NCBI RefSeq assembly: GCF_000733295.1
Contig: NZ_JPMI01000003.1
Location: 80,212 to 144,211 of the forward strand
Direction of reading: 5' to 3'
DNA length: 64,000 nucleotides
Source: Archangium violaceum Cb vi76
Lineage (GTDB): Bacteria; Myxococcota; Myxococcia; Myxococcales; Myxococcaceae
Both the position numbers and the translations under genes were made by a program. The notes beneath the pieces were generated by a model. That model searched no databases and was not told the DNA's origin. It worked only from the letters and a program-made list of their open reading frames with translations. Of the stretch, positions 17,283 through 23,538 are shown in pieces; positions within the stretch are counted from its first letter, which is position 1; each line of letters starts with the position of its first letter.

Positions 17283-17318
17283 AAGGCCGCAGGCCACCAA
17301 CCCCGAAGAGGAGTACCC

Positions 17319-18488
17319 GTGAGCGAGAGAGATCTGCTGATGATTCCTGGCCCGGTGGAGTTCGACCCGGAGGTGATGCGGGCGCTGGGAATGAAGACGG
17401 CCAGCCACGTGGCGCCGGAGTTCATCGCCATCTTCGGGCGGGCGCTGAAGAAGCTGCGCGAGGTGTGCCTGGCGCCGTCGGCGCAGCCCTTCGTGGTGGC
17501 GGGCAGCGGGACGCTGGCGATGGAACTGGCGGTGGCGAACCTGGTGGAGCCGGGCGAGCGGGCGCTGGTGGTGAACACGGGATATTTCAGCGACCGGATG
17601 GCGCTGCTGCTGGAGCGCTACGGGGCGGAGGTGGTGCAGGAGAAGTGCGCGCCGGGCGAGGTGCCGGACGTGGCGGCGGTGGAGCGGGTGCTGGCGAGCG
17701 GGCGCTTCAAGGTGATGACGGTGACGCACGTGGACACGAGCACGGGGGTGCTGGCGCCGGTGGAGGCGCTGGTGAAGGCGGCGGGCCGGCACGGGGTGCT
17801 GTCGGTGGTGGACGGGGTGTGCGCCACGGCGGGCGAGACGTTCCACCAGGAGGCGTGGGGCGCGGACGTGTACCTGACGGCGAGCCAGAAGGCGATTGGC
17901 GTGCCGCCGGGGCTGGCGCTGCTCACGGTGAGCCAGAAGGGGATGAACGCCTGGCGCTCGCGGAAGACGCCGGTGCGCTCGCTGTACGCGGACTTCGCCG
18001 AGTGGCTGCCCATCATGGAGGCGTACGAGGCGGGCCGAGCCGCCTACTTCGCGACGCCGCCCGTGAACCTGGTGTACGCGCTGGACGTGAGCCTGGGGCA
18101 GATCCTCCGCGAGGGGATGGAGGCGCGCTTCGCCCGTCACCAGCGCATGGCGCGGGCCTTCCGGGCGGGCTGGAAGGCGCTGGGGTTGAAGCTGCTGCCG
18201 GTGAACGAGTCCGTGGCGGCGAACACGCTGAGCGCGCTGTACTACCCGGAGGGCGTGGACGTGGCGATGATCGGAAGGGCGCGCGAGCAGGGCGTGGTGC
18301 TGGCGGGCGGACTGCATCCGGAGTTGAAGACGCGTTACTTCCGGGTGGGGCACATGAACGTGGTGGGCCCGGGGGATGTGCTGGCCACGGTGGGCGCGGT
18401 GGAGCGGGCGCTCGCGGCTGCGGGCCACAAGGCGCAGCCGGGAGTGGGCGTGGCCGCCGCCCAGACGGAACTGCTCACGGCGCGGTGA
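17319..18488 (+). CDS. Class V aminotransferase (alanine/serine-glyoxylate type)
   Basis: A 389-residue PLP enzyme similar to alanine-glyoxylate and serine-glyoxylate aminotransferases. MIPGPVEFDPEV at the start, AGSGTLAMELAVANL (cofactor phosphate contact), VVDGVCATAGE (PLP-pairing Asp) and the Schiff-base lysine in TASQKAIGVPPG (about residue 192) are all in place, with a C-terminal small domain (YFRVGHMNVVGPGDVL). It probably transfers amino groups between glyoxylate or pyruvate and serine, alanine or a phosphonate, but the partner is not determined. ATG 17319 has an AAGAGGAG ribosome binding site. It follows a GNAT gene and precedes the SitA6/SitI6 array by 35 bases. Confidence 0.9.
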   Translation: MSERDLLMIPGPVEFDPEVMRALGMKTASHVAPEFIAIFGRALKKLREVCLAPSAQPFVVAGSGTLAMELAVANLVEPGERALVVNTGYFSDRMALLLERYGAEVVQEKCAPGEVPDVAAVERVLASGRFKVMTVTHVDTSTGVLAPVEALVKAAGRHGVLSVVDGVCATAGETFHQEAWGADVYLTASQKAIGVPPGLALLTVSQKGMNAWRSRKTPVRSLYADFAEWLPIMEAYEAGRAAYFATPPVNLVYALDVSLGQILREGMEARFARHQRMARAFRAGWKALGLKLLPVNESVAANTLSALYYPEGVDVAMIGRAREQGVVLAGGLHPELKTRYFRVGHMNVVGPGDVLATVGAVERALAAAGHKAQPGVGVAAAQTELLTAR

Positions 18489-18510
18489 AAGAGGGGCCGT
18501 AGCGGTGGTG

Positions 18511-18523
18511 TAGGGTGGGCGGG
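18511..18523 (+). promoter_or_regulatory. TAGGGT -10-like element fused to sitA6 start
   Basis: TAGGGTGGGCGGG directly precedes the ATG of the first array sitA6. Nearly the same string precedes the other two array copies (19981-19993, 21470-21482), and the divergent fourth copy has CAGTGGGCGG. TAGGGT would be a -10 hexamer 7 bases before the start codon, implying a near-leaderless transcript. No convincing -35 box is seen. Confidence 0.4.
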
Positions 18524-19204
18524 ATGAGAGTCGTGCCCTGGAAGAATTGGCTGGCGCTGCTCGGGTTGTTGCTGAGTGCGTGCGCGACGACCTCGGAGCC
18601 CGGAGAGAGTGGGTTCGCCGAGGACGTGGACCCCGTGGCCTCGTGGGAGGAGGCCTGGGAGGACCCGAGCTGTGTGGTGCCCCTGTGTGACGGGGAGCGC
18701 TGCGGGCTCTGGCGGTGCCAGGACGTGGAGGAGGTGGAGGAGCACCCGGTGGTGCTGGCCCTCGCCAACGGGAGCCTCCGTCCGCCGCCCAATCCGACCC
18801 GCTGGTGGGGACGGCCGCTGGCGGTACCTGGGGGCCGGGAAGCGGTCTTCGAGATTCCATGGCACAACTGGAACATCCGCGGGCAGTACGCGCCCCGGGT
18901 GCTCAAGCCCCCGTGCGTCCGCTCGTGGGAGCCGCTCGAGAAACATCACATCTTCCCTCAGGCGTTTGCGGGGTGGTTCAAGCTCAAGCCCGTCGACATT
19001 CACGCCTATACGATTCGACTGCCCAGGAGCTTTCATCAGTGGTTACACAGCGGTTCATTTCCAGGAGGGCAGTGGAACGAGGCCTGGCATCGGTTCAAGG
19101 ACAAGAATGAAGACGCCACGACGGAAGAGATCTGGCGTTTCGCTGGCGAACTCATGGCTCGGTTCCGAGTGCATGGTCCACTCGTGTCCTACTACTGCGA
19201 ATGA
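18524..19204 (+). CDS. sitA6: SitA6-family polymorphic toxin lipoprotein, copy 2
   Basis: A 226-residue lipoprotein: signal peptide with lipobox LLSAC (Cys20, then Ala-Thr), conserved carrier region 21-140 (WEEAWEDPSC, LWRCQDVEE, RWWGRPLAVPGG, EIPWHNWNIRG) and a C-terminal toxin-like domain from KHHIFPQ at 140-146, with D158-IH160, H171 and H175 as candidate nuclease residues. The carrier region is almost identical to the two downstream copies; most differences fall after residue 146. SitA proteins of this family are delivered to kin by outer-membrane exchange. ATG 18524 matches the starts of the paralogues. The immunity gene starts 3 bases after the stop. Confidence 0.9.
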   Translation: MRVVPWKNWLALLGLLLSACATTSEPGESGFAEDVDPVASWEEAWEDPSCVVPLCDGERCGLWRCQDVEEVEEHPVVLALANGSLRPPPNPTRWWGRPLAVPGGREAVFEIPWHNWNIRGQYAPRVLKPPCVRSWEPLEKHHIFPQAFAGWFKLKPVDIHAYTIRLPRSFHQWLHSGSFPGGQWNEAWHRFKDKNEDATTEEIWRFAGELMARFRVHGPLVSYYCE

Positions 19205-19207
19205 GAG

Positions 19208-19924
19208 ATGAAATACTTCAGGGTCAAAGAAGACAACTCGTCGATCTACACCGGACGTATTGCGGGCAGACACAAGTGGGGGCTTCCGGGAATCCGCAAC
19301 TGCCCTGCCTGCAATGCGTCATGGGGCACGGACACCAGATCGTACCCCTCCGTGGACTTGTCCCCTGTTGCGGCTCTGGCCGATTTCGAAGAACCCCGGG
19401 CAGAGCCCATCGAGGAGTATGAAAGGCTGTGCGAGGTGGTACGGCCTCTGTTACCGCCAGGCGCGCTGCTGCAACCCGGCGCGACCTTGGGTCCACTCGT
19501 TGGCCGAGCACAGGGCCGCTTCGGGCCTCTCGTGGCGCCATCCTCGTGGGCGTTGCTGGTGCAGCGCGAGGCGCTGGAGAAACTCCAGGCCGAGAGACTG
19601 CTGGGGCTCAAGGGCTGTGGCACTCAATTGCGCTTCCGACAGCGGAATGCGCCCGAGTTGCTCGAGCTGGAACTCCTTCCCGTGGGCCAACTACACCCGG
19701 ACTGCCTGCCACCGAACCGCAAGCCTCCCTGTTCCCGGTGCGGTCGCCGTGGGCTCACGCGTCCCGATGACATGCTGCTAGACGCATCCACGCTTCCCGG
19801 TCATCTGGATGCGTTCCGGCTGGAGGACTTCTCCACCGTCATCGTGTGCACCGAGCGCTTTGTTGAAGCCTGTCGACGTCTGGGACTGGATGGCGTGAGC
19901 TTTCATGGTATTCCGATGGAGTGA
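19208..19924 (+). CDS. sitI6: SitI6-family double-CXXCG immunity protein, copy 2
   Basis: A 238-residue soluble protein with two zinc-ribbon-like motifs, CPAC at about residues 33-36 and CSRCG at about 178-182. It shares with its paralogues the core EPIEEYERLCEVVRPLLPPG, QREALEKLQAE, LRFRQRNAPELLELE and the C-terminal LEDFSTVIVCTERFVEACRRL. It presumably neutralises the toxin encoded just upstream; a 3-base gap suggests translational coupling. The ATG at 19208 is the only start that preserves MKYFRVKED, which matches copy 1. Lower GC in its first 200 bases than in neighbouring genes hints that this N-terminal part exchanges independently. Confidence 0.9.
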   Translation: MKYFRVKEDNSSIYTGRIAGRHKWGLPGIRNCPACNASWGTDTRSYPSVDLSPVAALADFEEPRAEPIEEYERLCEVVRPLLPPGALLQPGATLGPLVGRAQGRFGPLVAPSSWALLVQREALEKLQAERLLGLKGCGTQLRFRQRNAPELLELELLPVGQLHPDCLPPNRKPPCSRCGRRGLTRPDDMLLDASTLPGHLDAFRLEDFSTVIVCTERFVEACRRLGLDGVSFHGIPME

Positions 19925-19952
19925 TGGGCTGGGCCATGACGAACCCGGGGGG

Positions 19953-19993
19953 CGTGTCGAAGCCGAGGAAGCCGGTGGTGTAGGGTGGGAGGG
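19953..19993 (+). repeat. 41-bp leader repeat upstream of sitA6 copy 3
   Basis: This block, beginning CGTGTCGAAGCCGAGGAAGC, differs at one position from the block at 21442-21482 and directly abuts the start codon. Homology then continues into the first 140 or so codons of both sitA6 genes. It marks the unit of cassette duplication and probably contains the promoter (TAGGGT at 19981). Confidence 0.75.
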
Positions 19994-20674
19994 ATGAGAG
20001 TCCTGCCCTGGAAGAGCTGGCTGGCGCTGCTCGGTTTGTTGCTGAGCGCGTGCGCGACGACCTCGGCGCCCGGAGAGAGCGGGTTCGCCGAGGACGTGGA
20101 CCCCGTGGCCTCGTGGGAAGAGGCTCGGGAGGACCCGAGCTGTGTGGTACCGCTGTGTGACGGGGAGCGCTGCGGGCTCTGGCGGTGCCAGGACGTGGTG
20201 GAGGTGGAGGAGCACCCGGTGGTGCTGGCCTTCGCCAACGGGAGCCTCCGTCCGCCGCCCAATCCGACCCGCTGGTGGGGACGGCCGCTGGCGGTACCTG
20301 GAGGCAGGGAAGCGGTCTTCGAGATTCCGTGGCACAACTGGAACATCCGCGGCCAATACGCGCCCCGGGTGCTCAAGCCTCCGTGCGTCCGCTCGTGGGA
20401 ACCGCTCGAGAAACATCACATCTTCCCGCAGGCATTGGCCACGTGGTTCAAGCGTAAGCCTATAGACATTCACGCCTATACCATCCGGCTGCCCAAGAGC
20501 TTCCACCAGTGGCTACACAGTGGGTCATTCCCAGGAGGGCAGTGGAATGAGGCATGGAGTCGGTTCCAGCGACAGAATGATAATGCAACCATCGAGGAGA
20601 TCTGGAAGTTCGCGGGCGATCTCATGTCGCGGTTTAGGGTGAACGGTCCACTTGTGTCCTATTATTGTGACTGA
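19994..20674 (+). CDS. sitA6: SitA6-family polymorphic toxin lipoprotein, copy 3
   Basis: A 226-residue lipoprotein built like copy 2: lipobox LLSAC (Cys20), conserved carrier region, then KHHIFPQ at 140-146. Compared with copy 2 the first 140 residues differ at only about six positions, while the toxin part carries many more changes (ALATWFKRKPI, SRFQRQNDNATIEEIWKF). Candidate catalytic His and Asp residues are kept. The immunity gene begins 6 bases downstream. This is the middle of three tandem cassettes. Its C-terminal coding DNA is less GC-rich (for example 20575-20665), which suggests replacement of the toxin end by recombination. Confidence 0.9.
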   Translation: MRVLPWKSWLALLGLLLSACATTSAPGESGFAEDVDPVASWEEAREDPSCVVPLCDGERCGLWRCQDVVEVEEHPVVLAFANGSLRPPPNPTRWWGRPLAVPGGREAVFEIPWHNWNIRGQYAPRVLKPPCVRSWEPLEKHHIFPQALATWFKRKPIDIHAYTIRLPKSFHQWLHSGSFPGGQWNEAWSRFQRQNDNATIEEIWKFAGDLMSRFRVNGPLVSYYCD

Positions 20675-20680
20675 GGCAGG

Positions 20681-21412
20681 ATGAGGCGCCTCTCCATGGA
20701 TTACTTCAGCATCGAGGAAGACAGGACGTCGGTCTACACGGGGTATATCAATGGCACCCACAAATGGGGCCTGCCAGGCATTCTCGGCTGTCCAGGCTGT
20801 AAGGCCAGTTGGAGTGCCAGTTCCAAATCGTACCCTTCGGTGGACCTCACACCAGTCTCCTCTCTGGCCGACTTCGAGGAGCCTCGGGCAGAGCCTATCG
20901 AGGAATACGAGAGGCTGCGTGAGTTGGTCCGGCCTCTGTTGCCTCCAGGGGCCTTGGTGGAGCCAGGGACGGAGTTGGGACCGCTCATGGGCAAGGCCCA
21001 GGGCCGCTTTGGCCCGCTCGTGACGCTCAACCCATGGGTGCTGCTGATGCAGCGTGAGGCGCTGGAGAAACTCCAGGCCGAGGGTGTACGAGGACTCAAA
21101 GGTTGTCGCACCCAGCTGCGTTTCCGCCAGCGCAACTCACCCGAACTGCTCGAACTGGAAATCCCTCCTCTGGGCCGATTGCATCCGGACTGCCTGCCCC
21201 CGGAGCGTAAACCCCCCTGCCCTCGTTGTGGCCGCAGGGGACTCACGCTTCCCGATGACAGGCTGCTGGACGCGGCTACTGTTCCCAACGACCTGGACCT
21301 GTTCCGGCTGGAGGACTTCTCCACCGTGATTGTCTGCACCGAGCGCTTCGTCGAGGCTTGTCACCGCCTCAACCTGGACGGCGTGAGTTTCCACTCCCTG
21401 CCGACGAAGTGA
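20681..21412 (+). CDS. sitI6: SitI6-family double-CXXCG immunity protein, copy 3
   Basis: A 243-residue protein of the double-CXXCG family with CPGC at about residues 38-41 and CPRCG at about 183-187. The core and C-terminal segments match copies 2 and 4. The start is placed at ATG 20681, preceded by GAGGCAGG and 6 bases after the sitA stop; ATG 20696 would align exactly with copies 1 and 2 and is a fair alternative. It presumably binds and blocks only its own SitA6. Its last 130 codons are very similar to copy 4 at DNA level, whereas the first 60 differ more, so specificity may lie toward the N-terminus. Confidence 0.88.
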   Translation: MRRLSMDYFSIEEDRTSVYTGYINGTHKWGLPGILGCPGCKASWSASSKSYPSVDLTPVSSLADFEEPRAEPIEEYERLRELVRPLLPPGALVEPGTELGPLMGKAQGRFGPLVTLNPWVLLMQREALEKLQAEGVRGLKGCRTQLRFRQRNSPELLELEIPPLGRLHPDCLPPERKPPCPRCGRRGLTLPDDRLLDAATVPNDLDLFRLEDFSTVIVCTERFVEACHRLNLDGVSFHSLPTK

Positions 21413-21441
21413 AGCGCTGGGCCATGGCTGAACCAGGGTGT

Positions 21442-21482
21442 CGTGTCGAAGCCGAGGAAGCCGGTGGAGTAGGGTGGGAGGG
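21442..21482 (+). repeat. 41-bp leader repeat upstream of sitA6 copy 4
   Basis: Second copy of the block at 19953-19993, with one substitution (GGTGGAG for GGTGGTG). It ends at the sitA6 start codon and includes TAGGGT at 21470-21475. Its presence before both genes supports tandem duplication of whole cassettes. Confidence 0.75.
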
Positions 21483-22163
21483 ATGAGAGTCCTGCCCTGG
21501 AAGAGTTGGCTGGCGCTGCTCGGGTTGCTGCTGAGCGCGTGCGCGACGACCTCGGAGCCCGGAGAGAGTGGGTTCGCCGAGGACGTGGACCCCGTGGCCT
21601 CGTGGGAGGAGGCCCGGGAGGACCCGAGCTGTGTGGTGCCGCTGTGTGACGAGGAGCGCTGCGGGCTCTGGCGGTGCCAGGACGTGGTGGAGGTGGAGGA
21701 GCACCCGGTGGTGCTGGCCTTCGCCAACGGGAGCCTCCGTCCGCCGCCCAATCCGACCCGCTGGTGGGGACGGCCGCTGGCGGTACCTGGGGGCCGGGAA
21801 GCGATCTTCGAGATTCCGTGGCACAACTGGAACATCCGCGGGCAGTACGCGCCCCGGGTGCTCAAGCTTCCGTGCGTCCGCGCTCGGGAGCCACTCGAGA
21901 AGCACCACATCTTCCCGCAGGAATTTTCCCTGTGGTTCGTGAGCAAGGACATCGACCATCACGCCTTTACCATTCGTCTCCCCGCGAGCTTTCACCATTG
22001 GTTACACAGTGGCGGCCCTCGTGGCGGGCAGTGGAATGAGGCCTGGCGACAGTTTCGGAGGACGAACGATGGCGCCGGTCCGGCGGAGATCTGGCGATTC
22101 GCGGGAGAGCTCATGTCGCGCTTTGGCGTGAATGGGCCACTCGTGCCCTACTTCTGCTCGTGA
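21483..22163 (+). CDS. sitA6: SitA6-family polymorphic toxin lipoprotein, copy 4
   Basis: A 226-residue lipoprotein with the same signal peptide (LLSAC, Cys20) and carrier region as copies 2 and 3. The toxin part after KHHIFPQ is the most different of the three array members: EFSLWFVSKDIDHHAFTIRLP, HHWLHSGGPRGG, FRRTNDGAGPAEIWRF, here given in short overlapping pieces. It has an extra His (DHHAF for DIHAY). The final residues are FCS rather than YCE or YCD. The start at ATG 21483 matches the paralogues. The immunity gene follows after 3 bases. The array ends with this cassette. Confidence 0.9.
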   Translation: MRVLPWKSWLALLGLLLSACATTSEPGESGFAEDVDPVASWEEAREDPSCVVPLCDEERCGLWRCQDVVEVEEHPVVLAFANGSLRPPPNPTRWWGRPLAVPGGREAIFEIPWHNWNIRGQYAPRVLKLPCVRAREPLEKHHIFPQEFSLWFVSKDIDHHAFTIRLPASFHHWLHSGGPRGGQWNEAWRQFRRTNDGAGPAEIWRFAGELMSRFGVNGPLVPYFCS

Positions 22164-22166
22164 GAT

Positions 22167-22904
22167 ATGAACAGGTTGCGCGTACGTATGAGCTATTTCA
22201 GTATTGAAGAAGACAAGGCATCGCAGTCCACGTGGGACATTCGAGCCGAGCATCAATGGGGGCTTCCAGGCATCCGCCATTGCCCCGGCTGTAATGCTTC
22301 TTGGGGGACTGATACCAGAGCATACCCTTCGGTGGACCTGAGCTCGATTGCGCATCTAGCCAGGTTCGATGAGCCCAGGGCTGCAGCGTTCGCCGAATAC
22401 GAAAGGATGTGCGAGCTGGTACGCCCTCTGCTTCCTCCAGGAGCTCTGCTGCAGCCCGGTTCGGCTTTTGGCCCGCTCGTGGGCAATGCTCAGGGTCGAT
22501 TCGGGCCGCTCGTGGCGTTCTTCCCGTGGTTGTTGCTGGTGCAGCGCGACGCGTTGGAGAAACTCCAGGCCGAGGGGGTGCAAGGACTCAAGGGGTGCCG
22601 CACCCAACTGCGGTTCCGCCAGCGAAACGCGCCTGAGTTGCTCGAGTTGGAAATCCTCCCCGTGGGCCGATTACACCCGGATTGCTTGCCTGCGGAGCGT
22701 AAACCTCCTTGCCCTCGTTGTGGCCGCGAAGGTCTCACGCTTCCCGATGACAGACTGCTGGACGCGGCTACTGTTCCCAACCACTTGGACCTGTTTCGGC
22801 TGGAGGATTTCTCCACCGTGATTGTCTGCACCGAGCGCTTCGTCGAAGCCTGCCGTCGTCTAGGCCTCGACGGTGTGGTCTTCCAACCCCTGCCCTCCGT
22901 CTGA
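22167..22904 (+). CDS. sitI6: SitI6-family double-CXXCG immunity protein, copy 4
   Basis: A 245-residue double-CXXCG protein, with CPGC at about residues 40-43 and CPRCG near 185-189. It differs from the others mainly in the N-terminal 75 residues (SQSTWDIRAEHQWGLPG, LSSIAHLARFDEPRAAAFAEY) and matches copy 3 closely toward the C-terminus. ATG 22167 is chosen because it lies 3 bases after the sitA stop, as in copy 2; ATG 22188 would fit the alignment of MSYFSIEED. It presumably gives immunity to the toxin of copy 4. A minus-strand gene ends 22 bases downstream. Confidence 0.88.
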   Translation: MNRLRVRMSYFSIEEDKASQSTWDIRAEHQWGLPGIRHCPGCNASWGTDTRAYPSVDLSSIAHLARFDEPRAAAFAEYERMCELVRPLLPPGALLQPGSAFGPLVGNAQGRFGPLVAFFPWLLLVQRDALEKLQAEGVQGLKGCRTQLRFRQRNAPELLELEILPVGRLHPDCLPAERKPPCPRCGREGLTLPDDRLLDAATVPNHLDLFRLEDFSTVIVCTERFVEACRRLGLDGVVFQPLPSV

Positions 22905-22926
22905 GCTGTTCTTCAGCCTCATGCCG

Positions 22927-23505
22927 TCAGCGGAGCAGGATGTTGTAGATCACGGCGAGCCGCTCTATACGCTCTTCACCTCGCGACAGGACGAGTTGGT
23001 GGGGGGCCTTGTGGAGTCTGTGGAGATCCACGGTGCCCTGCAGCAGCAGGCGCAAGACTTCACCCGAAGAGTCAGGATCCTGCCAGACGCTGAGCCAGGA
23101 CTCGTTGTTACCCAGGTACAACACTGCGCGCGTCATCTGCCTGGCGGCGCTGGCAAGAGAGTGCGTCAATTCAACCTGCAGCAGCAGGTGCGTTTTAGAT
23201 GAATCCCGGGGGCGGATGCTGTGGACGACGATGACTCTTCGTAGACCTTGTACATCTGGTGTCCACGTGATGCTCCGGGTGATGTCCCAGACGGAGAATG
23301 GGCCGTCTGGCTCCATTCTGGAGAATGCCTCGATCGCGAGGCTACTCTGCTGGCCAGAGAACTCCTGAGGGTGCGGCTCCTGGACTGAGTCCGAGGAAGA
23401 TCCAGTGGAAGGTTTATCCTGAAGAGATGGGTGAACATCCGGTGCTGCGGATTTTCCGAGGAGGAACCCCATCACCAAGAGCTGGCCGAGAGACATGGAG
23501 AACAC
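22927..23505 (-). CDS. Hypothetical secreted protein downstream of Ser/Thr kinase
   Basis: A 192-residue protein I do not recognise. The first 20 residues (MFSMSLGQLLVMGFLLGKSA) are hydrophobic and could be a signal peptide or membrane anchor, followed by a Ser/Pro/Gln-rich linker to about residue 50. The remaining 140 residues look globular, with strand-like segments (RRVIVVHSIRP, HLLLQVELTH, RAVLYLGNNESWLSVWQD, EVLRLLLQGTVDLHRL). There are no cysteines or catalytic signatures. It starts 33 bases after the kinase gene stop and is probably in the same operon, so it may work with the kinase's extracytoplasmic domain. Its GC content is lower than that of flanking genes. Confidence 0.6.
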   Translation of the reverse strand: MFSMSLGQLLVMGFLLGKSAAPDVHPSLQDKPSTGSSSDSVQEPHPQEFSGQQSSLAIEAFSRMEPDGPFSVWDITRSITWTPDVQGLRRVIVVHSIRPRDSSKTHLLLQVELTHSLASAARQMTRAVLYLGNNESWLSVWQDPDSSGEVLRLLLQGTVDLHRLHKAPHQLVLSRGEERIERLAVIYNILLR

Positions 23506-23538
23506 GTGGGGATTATTTTCTGCAAGTGCGCGGAGCGC

